From assembly GCA_964443875.1 (NCBI GenBank), contig CAYUET010000053.1, positions 1 to 15,013 on the forward strand: a stretch of DNA of 15,013 nt. Reading direction: 5' to 3'. Positions 1 through 7,669 of this stretch are shown piece after piece. The position numbers were made by a program, and so were the translations under genes. Numbering within the stretch: the first letter of the stretch is position 1; each line of letters starts with the position of its first letter. Source of the stretch: CAYUET01 sp964443875 (GTDB lineage: Bacteria > Auribacterota > JAFGBW01). A model generated the notes under the pieces. It ran no database searches. It was given only the letters and a program-made list of their open reading frames with translations, and was not told the DNA's origin.

Positions 1-32
1 ATTAAAAGCATTAGTCATTAAACACAATTTGA

Positions 33-106
<74 letters not shown>

Positions 107-113
107 TTTATTT

Positions 114-143
114 AAAAGACGGTTTTATAACCGTCTTTTTTTT
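114..143 (+). terminator. Rho-independent terminator after tRNA-fMet, probably bidirectional
   Basis: A perfect 11-bp stem, AAAAGACGGTT (114-124) and AACCGTCTTTT (129-139), closes a 4-base loop and runs into a tract of eight T (136-143). Because the stem also begins with AAAA, the minus-strand transcript ends in a T-run too, so it can also stop transcription from the lipoprotein gene whose stop codon is at 190. Confidence 0.93.
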
Positions 144-189
144 GCTCTTAATCTTCTCACTCTCTATGAACAAGACAGCGACCCGGTCA

Positions 190-1545
190 TCAAGCGGCAA
201 CGGATAAGATCCCCATGACTTTAATATTAAAGATATGATTTTCTGAAAGATAAGGATAGTCTCCCATCAGAGACCCTGCTGCCTGTAAAATTGCATTTTT
301 TTCCGCACCCTGTTTCAGGGAATCCCCTTTTTCGCGTAAAAATTCATCAATATAATCTCTCATTAGGGTAATATATTCCCTTTCAGCCAAATCCCCCTCT
401 TTTAAACCAAGCTCATTACGCAGAAAGGCAAGAATATGATTCTTGAGGTAGATAAAATTCATGCTCTGAATATCACCGAAATCAATGAACACAACAGGAG
501 ACATGCTTTCATAAAGCTTTTCAGAAACCTTGATCATATTGGCACCTTTCAAATCCCCTATAGTATATCCCTGTCCATACGAATTAACTGTCAGAAGCCA
601 TGTCCGGAGTACTGTTTTCACTGCCTCCCTGTAGGCTTCCCTTCGGTGGGTTTCACCTTCTATCTGGTCAACAGGATCACCTTCCACATATTCGCCTATA
701 CTCATTCCATAGATGCAATTACCCAGAAGATTCATGGATAAAGTATTCGGAAAATCCTCGTAGGAATAAAAAGACTTGATATCAATAGCAACCCCGTTAA
801 GCTCCCTCAGCTCTCCAAACCGGTTTATTTCCTCTATAGCGCCCTCAATATATCTTGCGGAGGGGAAATAGGCACCTGAAGGCTGAATCATTCTTACTCC
901 AAAAACTTTTAATCCCTGATCTGTCATCGCCTCAACCCGAAATACCTTTTTGATAGTGCCTTCACTGATGTAAGAAATTTTTTGAATCTGAAACTCCCTG
1001 GCCAAAGGGCTGACCTGATGAGCTATTTCATTCAGTTTATCAGCCAGAGAATCTTTAAAAACTTCCTGAGGAAAATAAGAAGGGAAATTTTCCAGTCTGA
1101 GTTCATCGGAAAAACCTACACGAACAACCCCGGCTCCGGAACTTTTTACCAGGGAAAAAGATTTGACCTGAACTAATTCTGAAACATAAACAGTGAATTC
1201 ACCTCCAGGCCCTTCCACGACAGCAATCGAGCGTCCATAACGGTCAGTTGATATTTCCTTGAACAATCCGGAAACAGACTGGGGGTCCCCGTATCGTTCT
1301 TTCCAGCTCAGAGTAACCTCTTTATTCAGAAGTTGTTTTATATTTTCTTCAAACTCTGCCTGTTTCCTCTGATATTCCTCATAATCCTCAGGATCAAAAT
1401 CCGGGGCCCTGAATTCTGTTTTTTCCTGATGACGAAAATAACTAGATGGGGCCAATGTATAAGAATCCTGTACCGTTGCACAGGAAAAAACAAAGGAAAA
1501 ACCTATGTTAAAAAAGAATAAGATTAATAAAATTATTTTTTTCAT
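190..1545 (-). CDS. Predicted lipoprotein with a degenerate protein-kinase-like fold
   Basis: The product is 451 residues. Its N-terminus is a short basic start, a hydrophobic stretch (4-20) and a lipobox-like VFSC with Cys22, so it is probably a lipoprotein. Ala23 at +2 would favour the outer membrane under the E. coli Lol rule. Residues 45-75 are acidic and likely helical, and 75-130 are beta-rich. The second half resembles a protein kinase: a beta3-like VFGVRMI (214-220) with Arg218 where the ATP-binding Lys is expected; a hinge-like stretch 284-289; a catalytic-loop-like IGDLKGAN (329-336) with Asp331, Lys333 and Asn336 but no HRD histidine; and IDFGD (354-358) matching the metal-binding DFG. 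It stands alone, read toward the tRNA. Substrate and activity are unknown; ATP is not normally available outside the cytoplasm, so it may be a binding pseudokinase. The kinase call is from motifs only. The chosen ATG gives the signal peptide but has no good ribosome-binding site. Confidence 0.75.
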   Translation of the reverse strand: MKKIILLILFFFNIGFSFVFSCATVQDSYTLAPSSYFRHQEKTEFRAPDFDPEDYEEYQRKQAEFEENIKQLLNKEVTLSWKERYGDPQSVSGLFKEISTDRYGRSIAVVEGPGGEFTVYVSELVQVKSFSLVKSSGAGVVRVGFSDELRLENFPSYFPQEVFKDSLADKLNEIAHQVSPLAREFQIQKISYISEGTIKKVFRVEAMTDQGLKVFGVRMIQPSGAYFPSARYIEGAIEEINRFGELRELNGVAIDIKSFYSYEDFPNTLSMNLLGNCIYGMSIGEYVEGDPVDQIEGETHRREAYREAVKTVLRTWLLTVNSYGQGYTIGDLKGANMIKVSEKLYESMSPVVFIDFGDIQSMNFIYLKNHILAFLRNELGLKEGDLAEREYITLMRDYIDEFLREKGDSLKQGAEKNAILQAAGSLMGDYPYLSENHIFNIKVMGILSVAA

Positions 1546-1561
1546 TAACAGATATTACCAT
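1508..1561 (-). other. Possible upstream ORF (17 codons) overlapping the lipoprotein start
   Basis: On the minus strand a Shine-Dalgarno-like AAGGA (1566-1570) sits 4 bases before an ATG at 1561-1559. This ATG opens a 17-codon reading frame that overlaps the start of the lipoprotein gene in another frame and ends with TAA at 1508-1510. The lipoprotein ATG at 1545 lies about 20 bases from the same AAGGA, which is too far for normal use. The short frame may be a leader that couples or dampens translation, or it may be chance. Confidence 0.3.
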
Positions 1562-1681
1562 TTTTTCCTTCTTCAGGCAAGGGACTGGGGTGATTTTTTA
1601 ATGGGAAAATTTCAAAAATAATCTTTAGTTATTATTATTCTAATAATTCATCTTCAAAAGAGTTATATAATCTAAAAGATG

Positions 1682-1801
1682 ACATTTTCTCACCTAAATG
1701 AATAGGATCAAAATGTTACATTTTAATGTTAAAAATTTTTTTCTTTACCATTTTTTTACATTTTTGGTAAAAGTAGGATAAATTTTTTATGAACAAAATG
1801 T
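1682..1801. promoter_or_regulatory. Cluster of five AAAATGT/ACATTTT half-sites, candidate operator array
   Basis: The same 7-mer, in one orientation or the other, occurs at 1682-1688, 1710-1716, 1718-1724, 1758-1764 and 1795-1801. The second and third form an inverted repeat with a single central base (1710-1724). Five copies in 120 bases is more than expected even in AT-rich DNA. The location upstream of the FadL-like gene suggests binding sites for a dimeric regulator of that gene or of the divergent lipoprotein gene. No regulator is identified. Confidence 0.4.
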
Positions 1802-1809
1802 TGCAACAT
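1798..1809. repeat. 12-bp perfect palindrome ATGTTGCAACAT
   Basis: A self-complementary 12-mer about 130 bases before the FadL-like start codon; its left arm overlaps the last AAAATGT half-site. Size and symmetry fit an operator for a dimeric repressor such as a TetR- or GntR-type protein, but no such gene is in the window. Confidence 0.4.
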
Positions 1810-1939
1810 CTTTATTTCCAATTTATCCAAACACATTATTCTTTTTTCATTAGAACTTTTCTTCTAAAACCCAAACAAGCCATAACTTTTTTTCATCCGC
1901 ATCAAATATATATCAAACAGTTAAAAGATGAGGTTTATT

Positions 1940-3238
1940 ATGCGTAAGTTAATTGTATCAATTCTCTTATCACTTCTCATTCCCATGTGCTATGCCGGAT
2001 CAGGTGGATACAGTAATGATATAAGCGATCTAATTGCTGTTTCCCAAGGTTCCGCTGTGACTGCAAGGGCTTTTAATGCTTCAACCAACTGGTACAACCC
2101 TGCCGGATTGTCCTTTATAGAAGGTCAAGACATCGCAGTAACAGCGTCTTATGAAAGAGCTCAATATGCCTTGGATTCAGATACCGGAAAAAATATCGAT
2201 GCTGAACCAGGGAATTTTTGCATTCCTTCTCTTTTCTATTCCTGCAATATGGGGGATTGGGCTTTAGGCCTCGGACTTAATACCCCTTATGGATTGACCA
2301 CAGAATGGGATAACTCCGTTACAAATTATGTTGCAACCAAAACAGAACTGGAAATGATAAATTTCAATCCAAACATCGCCTATAAATTCTCAAATACTCT
2401 TTCTCTGGCTTTTGGCGTAGATTATCAAACATGCTCTGGGGAAATGGGGCGTATGATCAATCAGACCTATCTCAATACAATGATTAACAGAATGATGACA
2501 AATGGAAACGGTGTAATGATTTCTCCAGATGCAAAAAGCACGATGGAAGGAGACGATACAGCATTAGGATGGAATACAGCGTTAATGTATAAAATTAATG
2601 AAACGACTCAGCTCGGTCTGAGTTACAGAAACAAGACAAAATTTAATCTGGATGGAAAAACAAAAATTTCCGGACTTAGCGGATACGCAGCAGCTATTTT
2701 GGGTGGTTCATCTTACAAAACCGACGCTGAACTTGGCATTTATATTCCCTCAACACTGGATTTCGGAATATCTAAAAAAATTACAGATAAAACAACTCTT
2801 GAATTTGATATTGAATGGGCAGAATGGTCTGCTGTTGAAGAAATGAAAATTAAATATTCTGAGTCTGACCCAGTACGATCTTCAATCCTGAACTCCGAAA
2901 ATCCACTTGAAAAAGACTGGAAGGATACTTGGAATTACGGTCTTGGAATCGAGCATCATTTAAATGATGAATACACTGTTTACGGAGGCACAAGATACAG
3001 ACCTTCTCCTGTGCCTAATAAAACCATGGATCCAAGTCTTCCTGGAATAGACCTGTTTGAAATAAGCATGGGATTAGGAAAAAACTATTTCGGCGGACAT
3101 CTACAGTTTTCAGCCGATTACATCTGGGGCGATGCCGATGCCAATAATACTATAGGAAATAAAAATGGTACTTCTGTTAACGGCAACTATACCTTAGAGG
3201 TTTTTATTGCGGGTTTAACTTACAGTTGCAAGCTATAA
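1940..3238 (+). CDS. OMPP1/FadL/TodX-family outer-membrane channel
   Basis: FadL-family beta-barrels carry long-chain fatty acids and other hydrophobic molecules across the outer membrane. Visible support: a signal peptide (about 1-19, ending CYA before GSGG); the family's N-terminal NWYNPAGLSF segment (about 50-59) after the AVSQGSAVTARAFNAS region; an LGLNTPYGL stretch; repeated alternating beta strands; and the late RYRPSPVPN..LPGIDLFEISMG region typical of the family. The length of 432 residues is usual. The start at 1940 is preferred over an ATG at 1928 because GATGAGG (1927-1933) is a good ribosome-binding site 6 bases before 1940, and the 1928 ATG lies inside it. The C-terminus ends in Leu rather than the usual aromatic. 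It lies 84 bases before a methyltransferase/kinase operon on the same strand, which suggests passage of a lipid-like signal or substrate; the ligand is not known. Confidence 0.92.
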   Translation: MRKLIVSILLSLLIPMCYAGSGGYSNDISDLIAVSQGSAVTARAFNASTNWYNPAGLSFIEGQDIAVTASYERAQYALDSDTGKNIDAEPGNFCIPSLFYSCNMGDWALGLGLNTPYGLTTEWDNSVTNYVATKTELEMINFNPNIAYKFSNTLSLAFGVDYQTCSGEMGRMINQTYLNTMINRMMTNGNGVMISPDAKSTMEGDDTALGWNTALMYKINETTQLGLSYRNKTKFNLDGKTKISGLSGYAAAILGGSSYKTDAELGIYIPSTLDFGISKKITDKTTLEFDIEWAEWSAVEEMKIKYSESDPVRSSILNSENPLEKDWKDTWNYGLGIEHHLNDEYTVYGGTRYRPSPVPNKTMDPSLPGIDLFEISMGLGKNYFGGHLQFSADYIWGDADANNTIGNKNGTSVNGNYTLEVFIAGLTYSCKL

Positions 3239-3293
3239 GCTATCGCTTTGTCATAATCCCATCATTCGCAATCAACAAATGATTTTAATAACT

Positions 3294-3302
3294 TGATATA
3301 AT
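3294..3302 (+). promoter_or_regulatory. Candidate extended -10 promoter for the methyltransferase operon
   Basis: TGATATAAT is a perfect extended -10 element (TGnTATAAT). The -35 region is poor, as extended -10 promoters allow. Initiation near 3309 would give a very short leader that begins at the AAGGGA ribosome-binding site (3309-3314). A weak 6-bp hairpin (3261-3266 with 3278-3283) lies upstream and is not a convincing terminator, so read-through from the FadL-like gene is also possible. Confidence 0.4.
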
Positions 3303-3322
3303 GTTAATAAGGGAAACGAAAA

Positions 3323-5032
3323 ATGGAAATTACCTTAAATGAAAACCGCAAGACCCACAGAAGATTCCAGAATGACACCTACTGTGTCTTAAATAAGGAT
3401 CAGGATCTTACCTTTAAGGTCTTTGAAATGTCTCCACATGGTTTTTCATTTATTGTAAATAAAAAAGGCATGAAATTTTTTCCAGGTTCAGTTTTTAAGG
3501 AAATCATCCTGAGAAATGAAAACGGAATAAGATTGATACAAGCTGAAAATAGCACGATAGCGCATATCACAGACTTTGATATAAATTCAGTCAGAATTGG
3601 TGTACGCTATGGAATAATAAAATACGACAGGACATTCTTCGGAAAAAAAATCCGCTCTAGCCGCTGGCAGATGACCGGCTCAAACCTGATAAAATGCATT
3701 TTGAAATCCGAAAATTCCTCTAAAGAATATTCAGGACATGCCTTGGATTATGCGGCCAATGCCATAAAAATAAAGTTGGATTCAGATATAAATTTTAATG
3801 AAAAAGACATTCTGCATCTAAAGGCAAGTCTTAACGGGGATCAAAAAATAGTTTATGAAGGCAGGTGTGAAATCATAAGAAAAGAAAATCCACAGATCCC
3901 TATTGTTAGATTAACGGAACATCTTTTAAATACAAACGAAATACAAAATTACAACGTCATTTCTACACTTTCGGTCAATATCAATAAAGAACTTGAGATT
4001 CTGAATGAATACCTTACTGTCAAAGATGAATATAAAGCACTTGTTCTGGATTGGAGAACGTATCTTTCCCGATTAAAGGAAATACTTGATAAAGAAGACG
4101 AAAAAGAAATTTTTAAAAATCGCGATACAAGAATTTTATTTCTCCAATCAATAGAAAAAAAAATCTTCATTGAGATGAATAAATTTGTTCTGAGGCTAAA
4201 TTCAATAATGGTTAAAGTGGATGAAAAAGAACATGAAGCATACAGCAAATTCATCTATAATAATATTGGCCCTCTTTTCAGATTTGCTCCGCAGGGAGTA
4301 AGAATCAAAGATAAAATTAACGGTTATGCAGGTGATTATGAAATGATTAAAGGCTTTTTTGATGATCCTTATGAAGGAAATACTTTATTTGGAAGACTCT
4401 TCAATAAATGGATATGTGAAATGGATTCCTCAAAAGGGCACATGAATAGAATAAGTTTCATCTATGACTTTATCATTGATAAATACACTCATTCAAACAC
4501 CACTCCTTTCACCATTCTGACATTAGGATCAGGACCCGCAATCGAAATTTCAAAACTTATTGAAAATTTTGAATTTAAAAGAAAATGCCAGATTTCTCTG
4601 CTCGACAGAGATGCTGTCGGACTTGTTGATTTTGCAAATCGGGTCCAATATCTTCAGAAACCCAATCTGAGCTTTGATCTCATAAACGGAGATCTCATAC
4701 ATATCATAACAAAAAAGAATTCGGAATTGGAATCTTTAGACCAATATGATCTGACTTATTGCGCAGGGCTACTCGATTATTTCAATGATAAAAGAAGCTT
4801 AAAAATAGTTGACTTTCTGATCAGGCACACAAAGCCAGGAGGGTATTTTTTATACACTAATCTACATGAATCAAATTCTCTAAGATATTTCATGAAACTC
4901 CTCGGAGATTGGGATATCTACCATAAATCCACAAAGACCATTCAATCCTACACTCCTGAAGGCCATCAAATCTTCACTTATATAGATCCTTCAGGAACAA
5001 ATGTCATTGTGTATGGAATAAAGAATGCTTAA
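3323..5032 (+). CDS. PilZ-like domain / class I SAM-dependent methyltransferase fusion (PhcB-like)
   Basis: The product has 569 residues. Residues 5-100 look like a PilZ domain: R9xxxR13 and a later E35xS37xxG40, close to the c-di-GMP motif [D/N]xSxxG but with Glu first. A second, more degenerate copy may span 110-200 (D142xA144xxA147). Residues 215-310 are helical. The C-terminal part (about 315-569) is a class I methyltransferase with the conserved lead-in GYAGDYEMI..DPYEG (334-352), SAM-binding motif I TLGSGPA (400-406), acidic LLDRD (426-430), YDLTYCAGLLDYF (475-487) and KPGG (504-507). From memory, this lead-in plus core is shared with proteins annotated as 3-hydroxypalmitic acid methyl ester synthases (PhcB). 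The following sensor kinase and receiver-kinase support that. The substrate is unproven; a small-molecule or protein methyltransferase remains possible. Good AAGGGA site 8 bases before ATG; overlaps the next gene by 8 bases. Confidence 0.8.
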   Translation: MEITLNENRKTHRRFQNDTYCVLNKDQDLTFKVFEMSPHGFSFIVNKKGMKFFPGSVFKEIILRNENGIRLIQAENSTIAHITDFDINSVRIGVRYGIIKYDRTFFGKKIRSSRWQMTGSNLIKCILKSENSSKEYSGHALDYAANAIKIKLDSDINFNEKDILHLKASLNGDQKIVYEGRCEIIRKENPQIPIVRLTEHLLNTNEIQNYNVISTLSVNINKELEILNEYLTVKDEYKALVLDWRTYLSRLKEILDKEDEKEIFKNRDTRILFLQSIEKKIFIEMNKFVLRLNSIMVKVDEKEHEAYSKFIYNNIGPLFRFAPQGVRIKDKINGYAGDYEMIKGFFDDPYEGNTLFGRLFNKWICEMDSSKGHMNRISFIYDFIIDKYTHSNTTPFTILTLGSGPAIEISKLIENFEFKRKCQISLLDRDAVGLVDFANRVQYLQKPNLSFDLINGDLIHIITKKNSELESLDQYDLTYCAGLLDYFNDKRSLKIVDFLIRHTKPGGYFLYTNLHESNSLRYFMKLLGDWDIYHKSTKTIQSYTPEGHQIFTYIDPSGTNVIVYGIKNA

Positions 5033-7667
5033 TCTGCCCAAGGTAAAGGTATATGAAGTTCCTGAAAAATTCAGGAATGAATATAAAAATTATTATGAAA
5101 ATCTTTATATTTCAAGACTCAACATCATTTATATCTTCACATTTATTTTTTACCCGGGAGCAGCCATATTTGACTATCTAATTTATCCAGAACTTGCGAT
5201 TGACATGCTATTTTACAGAATTCTATGTGCATGTATCTCAGGTGTCCAAATGTTTCTTTCGAACAAAACTTTTTTAAAAAAACATTATTTCATCATGAGC
5301 TATATTGTTCTTATCAATACAACAGTGACTATTATCATTTTAACAAAAATGGGAGGCGGGATTAATTCAGGATATTACGCCGGCTTAAACCTTCTTTACC
5401 TGTGTATAGGCATGATAGTCCCCTTTTCATTGTATAATTCCATTCTATATGGAGTCACCATTTTTTCCCTGTATTTCTTTGCGATCGTTCTTCCTGAAGA
5501 AAGTCGAAACTGGTCTGTTGTATGGAACAATCTCTATTTCTTAAGTTTTACAGCGGTTTTTGTCACCATGAGTTCAGCAATTTCCGATAGCACTCGAAAA
5601 ATGTTATTTATCGGACATCTTGAAGCTCAGGAAATGGAAAAAAATAAAAATATAAAATTAAAACAGGTAGAAACGGCAAAAAGAGAATTCATTTCAAATA
5701 TTGCACATGATTTAAAAACCCCTTTATCAGTGATTATCGGCCATGCTGCTCTTATGGATTCATCAAAAACAGTCAATGAAACAGATAAACTCTATCTTTC
5801 TTATATACATCAATCCGTTTCAAGAATTTCCTACATGATTGATCGACTGATAACCGTAGCCTTTATAGATGATGAAGAAAAACCTGCTTTAGGCCTTTAT
5901 GAAATTTATTCCTTTATTAACAACTATGTATCGGGATTTACTGAAGTCGCAAAAAATCAAAAAAAAACATTTAATGTGATCATACCGGAATCTGAATCAG
6001 CTGTTGTCCAGATAGACCCCCTCTGGGTGGAAAGAATCTGCGGAAATATTATCCATAACGCATTAAAATATACAACCAATGGAGCATCCATTATCATAAA
6101 AATGTATCAGGATACCACTCATGTTTTCATTCAGATAACAGACACCGGGGAAGGTATTGACAGTGATAGATTGCCTTATATCTTTGAAAGAAAAACAAAA
6201 TACGATGATACAATCTTAAGGGACAGACATTCAATGGGACTTGGACTTTTCATCGTAAAAGAGTATATTAATAAATTGGGTGGAAAAATAGATGTACTAT
6301 CAGAAAAAAACAAAGGAACAACTTTCATCTATTCTTTACCTTTACATCCGGATCAGAGTGCTTTTGTTAAAAACTCACCCTTTTCTGGGGATGACAGACG
6401 CAGTGGAAAAGAAAGAAGAGCACCAGGGGATGATAGAAGACAAGCTGAAAGATCTACTTCATTTGTAAAAATGATTTCTAAGGATATCGGTCTTGAGTCA
6501 TTTGATTTTTCACTTTATGAAAACCGAAACCCTTCAAAGCCAACATTACTCATAGTTGAAGACACCCCCGGTCAGCTTCACCTCATTATCGAAAGTCTCA
6601 AAGAAAATTTCAATCTTGTATTCGCCAGAAATGGACTTTTGGGACTTAAAAAATTCCAGCAATATAAAGAAAAAATCGCTTTAATTCTTTCAGATGTCAA
6701 AATGCCTGAAATGGACGGATTTGAATTCTGCAAAAAAATCTTTGAAGATAAAAGCAATGAGCACATTCCATTTGTTTTCATTACCGCTTATTTTAACAGG
6801 GAGGAGGAATTTCAGGGAATTCACCTTGGGGCTTCTGATTACATTCAAAAGCCCATCAATGTCTATGTGCTGAGAGAAAAAATCAATCACTGGATTTCCA
6901 GGCGTCATTATGAAACCATGATGGAAGAGCTTAACGGCACTCTGGAGGATAAGATCATACAGATTAGCAAGCTCCAGGATATTATCTCCCATGAAATCCG
7001 CAACCCTCTGCATGTCATGAAAGGCAGTGTTTACTTTATTAATAAATTAAAAGACAAACTCCCCCAAAATGATGCTGAAACCCAAAAAATATTTTCTAAA
7101 ATTGAAACGCTTTCCCTGGGAGTAGAATCTCTGATTTCTGTTCTTGATTTAAATAAACAGATTACAGAGGGCGGAACCATGTTTGACAGCTCCCTTCATT
7201 CTCTGCAAAACCTCATGAATGAAGTTCTGGCAATGACTTCTCACCTTCTTTACAATACGGATATCCGTCTCAACCGCGGACAGGACTTCCCCCTGCTGTG
7301 CAACAGAAGAATGCTTATCCAGGTCTTTGTGAATCTGATCCGGAATGCAACAGAAGCCATTAAGGAGAAAAATCCTGAACGAGGGCATATTGATATCAAT
7401 ATGATTCCCCTGGATAATAATCAGATTGAAATTAAAATTTCAGATAACGGCATAGGTATGAATGAAGAAACCCAGAAGAATCTATTCAAATTCAAATACA
7501 CCACCAAAAAAAACGGAACAGGCATAGGCCTGCATTTTTCTAAAATGATTTTAAAAATGCATAATGGAACAATTTCATTTAATTCCAGAATAAATGAAGG
7601 AACACTCTTCCGGATTATTCTGCCGATAAAAACCAATGAAGCCGCTTTACCCCAGAGGAAGGATTAA
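5025..7667 (+). CDS. Membrane-bound double histidine kinase (6TM-HK-REC-HK), PhcS-like sensor
   Basis: The product has 880 residues. About six membrane helices lie in 31-187 with no large periplasmic loop, as expected for sensing a membrane-soluble ligand. A first kinase follows: H-box NIAHDLKTPL with phospho-acceptor His228, N-box Asn345, G1 box DTGEGI (373-378), G2 GLGL (405-408). A linker with two GDDRR repeats (455-472) leads to a receiver domain: VED (511-513), phospho-acceptor Asp557 in SDVKMPEMDG, Thr587, Lys609. A second kinase ends the protein: IISHEIRNPL with His656, N-box Asn774, DNGIGM (807-812) and GTGIGL (831-836). Both kinases keep the main catalytic boxes, which is unusual in one chain. 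It could be read as a PhcS-like sensor fused to a PhcR-like receiver-kinase. It overlaps the methyltransferase gene by 8 bases (translational coupling). The ligand is inferred, not seen. Confidence 0.88.
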   Translation: MLNLPKVKVYEVPEKFRNEYKNYYENLYISRLNIIYIFTFIFYPGAAIFDYLIYPELAIDMLFYRILCACISGVQMFLSNKTFLKKHYFIMSYIVLINTTVTIIILTKMGGGINSGYYAGLNLLYLCIGMIVPFSLYNSILYGVTIFSLYFFAIVLPEESRNWSVVWNNLYFLSFTAVFVTMSSAISDSTRKMLFIGHLEAQEMEKNKNIKLKQVETAKREFISNIAHDLKTPLSVIIGHAALMDSSKTVNETDKLYLSYIHQSVSRISYMIDRLITVAFIDDEEKPALGLYEIYSFINNYVSGFTEVAKNQKKTFNVIIPESESAVVQIDPLWVERICGNIIHNALKYTTNGASIIIKMYQDTTHVFIQITDTGEGIDSDRLPYIFERKTKYDDTILRDRHSMGLGLFIVKEYINKLGGKIDVLSEKNKGTTFIYSLPLHPDQSAFVKNSPFSGDDRRSGKERRAPGDDRRQAERSTSFVKMISKDIGLESFDFSLYENRNPSKPTLLIVEDTPGQLHLIIESLKENFNLVFARNGLLGLKKFQQYKEKIALILSDVKMPEMDGFEFCKKIFEDKSNEHIPFVFITAYFNREEEFQGIHLGASDYIQKPINVYVLREKINHWISRRHYETMMEELNGTLEDKIIQISKLQDIISHEIRNPLHVMKGSVYFINKLKDKLPQNDAETQKIFSKIETLSLGVESLISVLDLNKQITEGGTMFDSSLHSLQNLMNEVLAMTSHLLYNTDIRLNRGQDFPLLCNRRMLIQVFVNLIRNATEAIKEKNPERGHIDINMIPLDNNQIEIKISDNGIGMNEETQKNLFKFKYTTKKNGTGIGLHFSKMILKMHNGTISFNSRINEGTLFRIILPIKTNEAALPQRKD

Positions 7668-7669
7668 AA

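Larger units (their letters stand above)
1546..1927. promoter_or_regulatory. AT-rich divergent intergenic region between the lipoprotein gene and the FadL-like gene
   Basis: About 380 bases without a gene, with long A and T tracts, lying between two divergently read genes, so it should hold both promoters. It contains the half-site cluster and the palindrome listed separately, and a spaced inverted repeat TTTACCA (1744-1750) / TGGTAAA (1765-1771). A TATAAT at 1666-1671 lacks a convincing -35 box. No RNA gene or riboswitch fold was recognised. Confidence 0.5.

Noticed and set aside
436..1521. Plus-strand open frames inside the lipoprotein gene
   Set aside because: They are short, show no family features and lie opposite a well-supported coding frame.
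1666..1671. Perfect TATAAT in the intergenic region as a promoter for the FadL-like gene
   Set aside because: No acceptable -35 box at 16-18 bases and it sits about 270 bases from the start codon in very AT-rich DNA.
1928..1939. Earlier ATG for the FadL-like protein
   Set aside because: It lies inside the ribosome-binding site that serves the ATG at 1940, and the shorter form has a normal signal peptide.
3261..3286. Hairpin after the FadL-like gene as a terminator
   Set aside because: Only a 6-bp AT-rich stem with an 11-base loop and three T; too weak to call.
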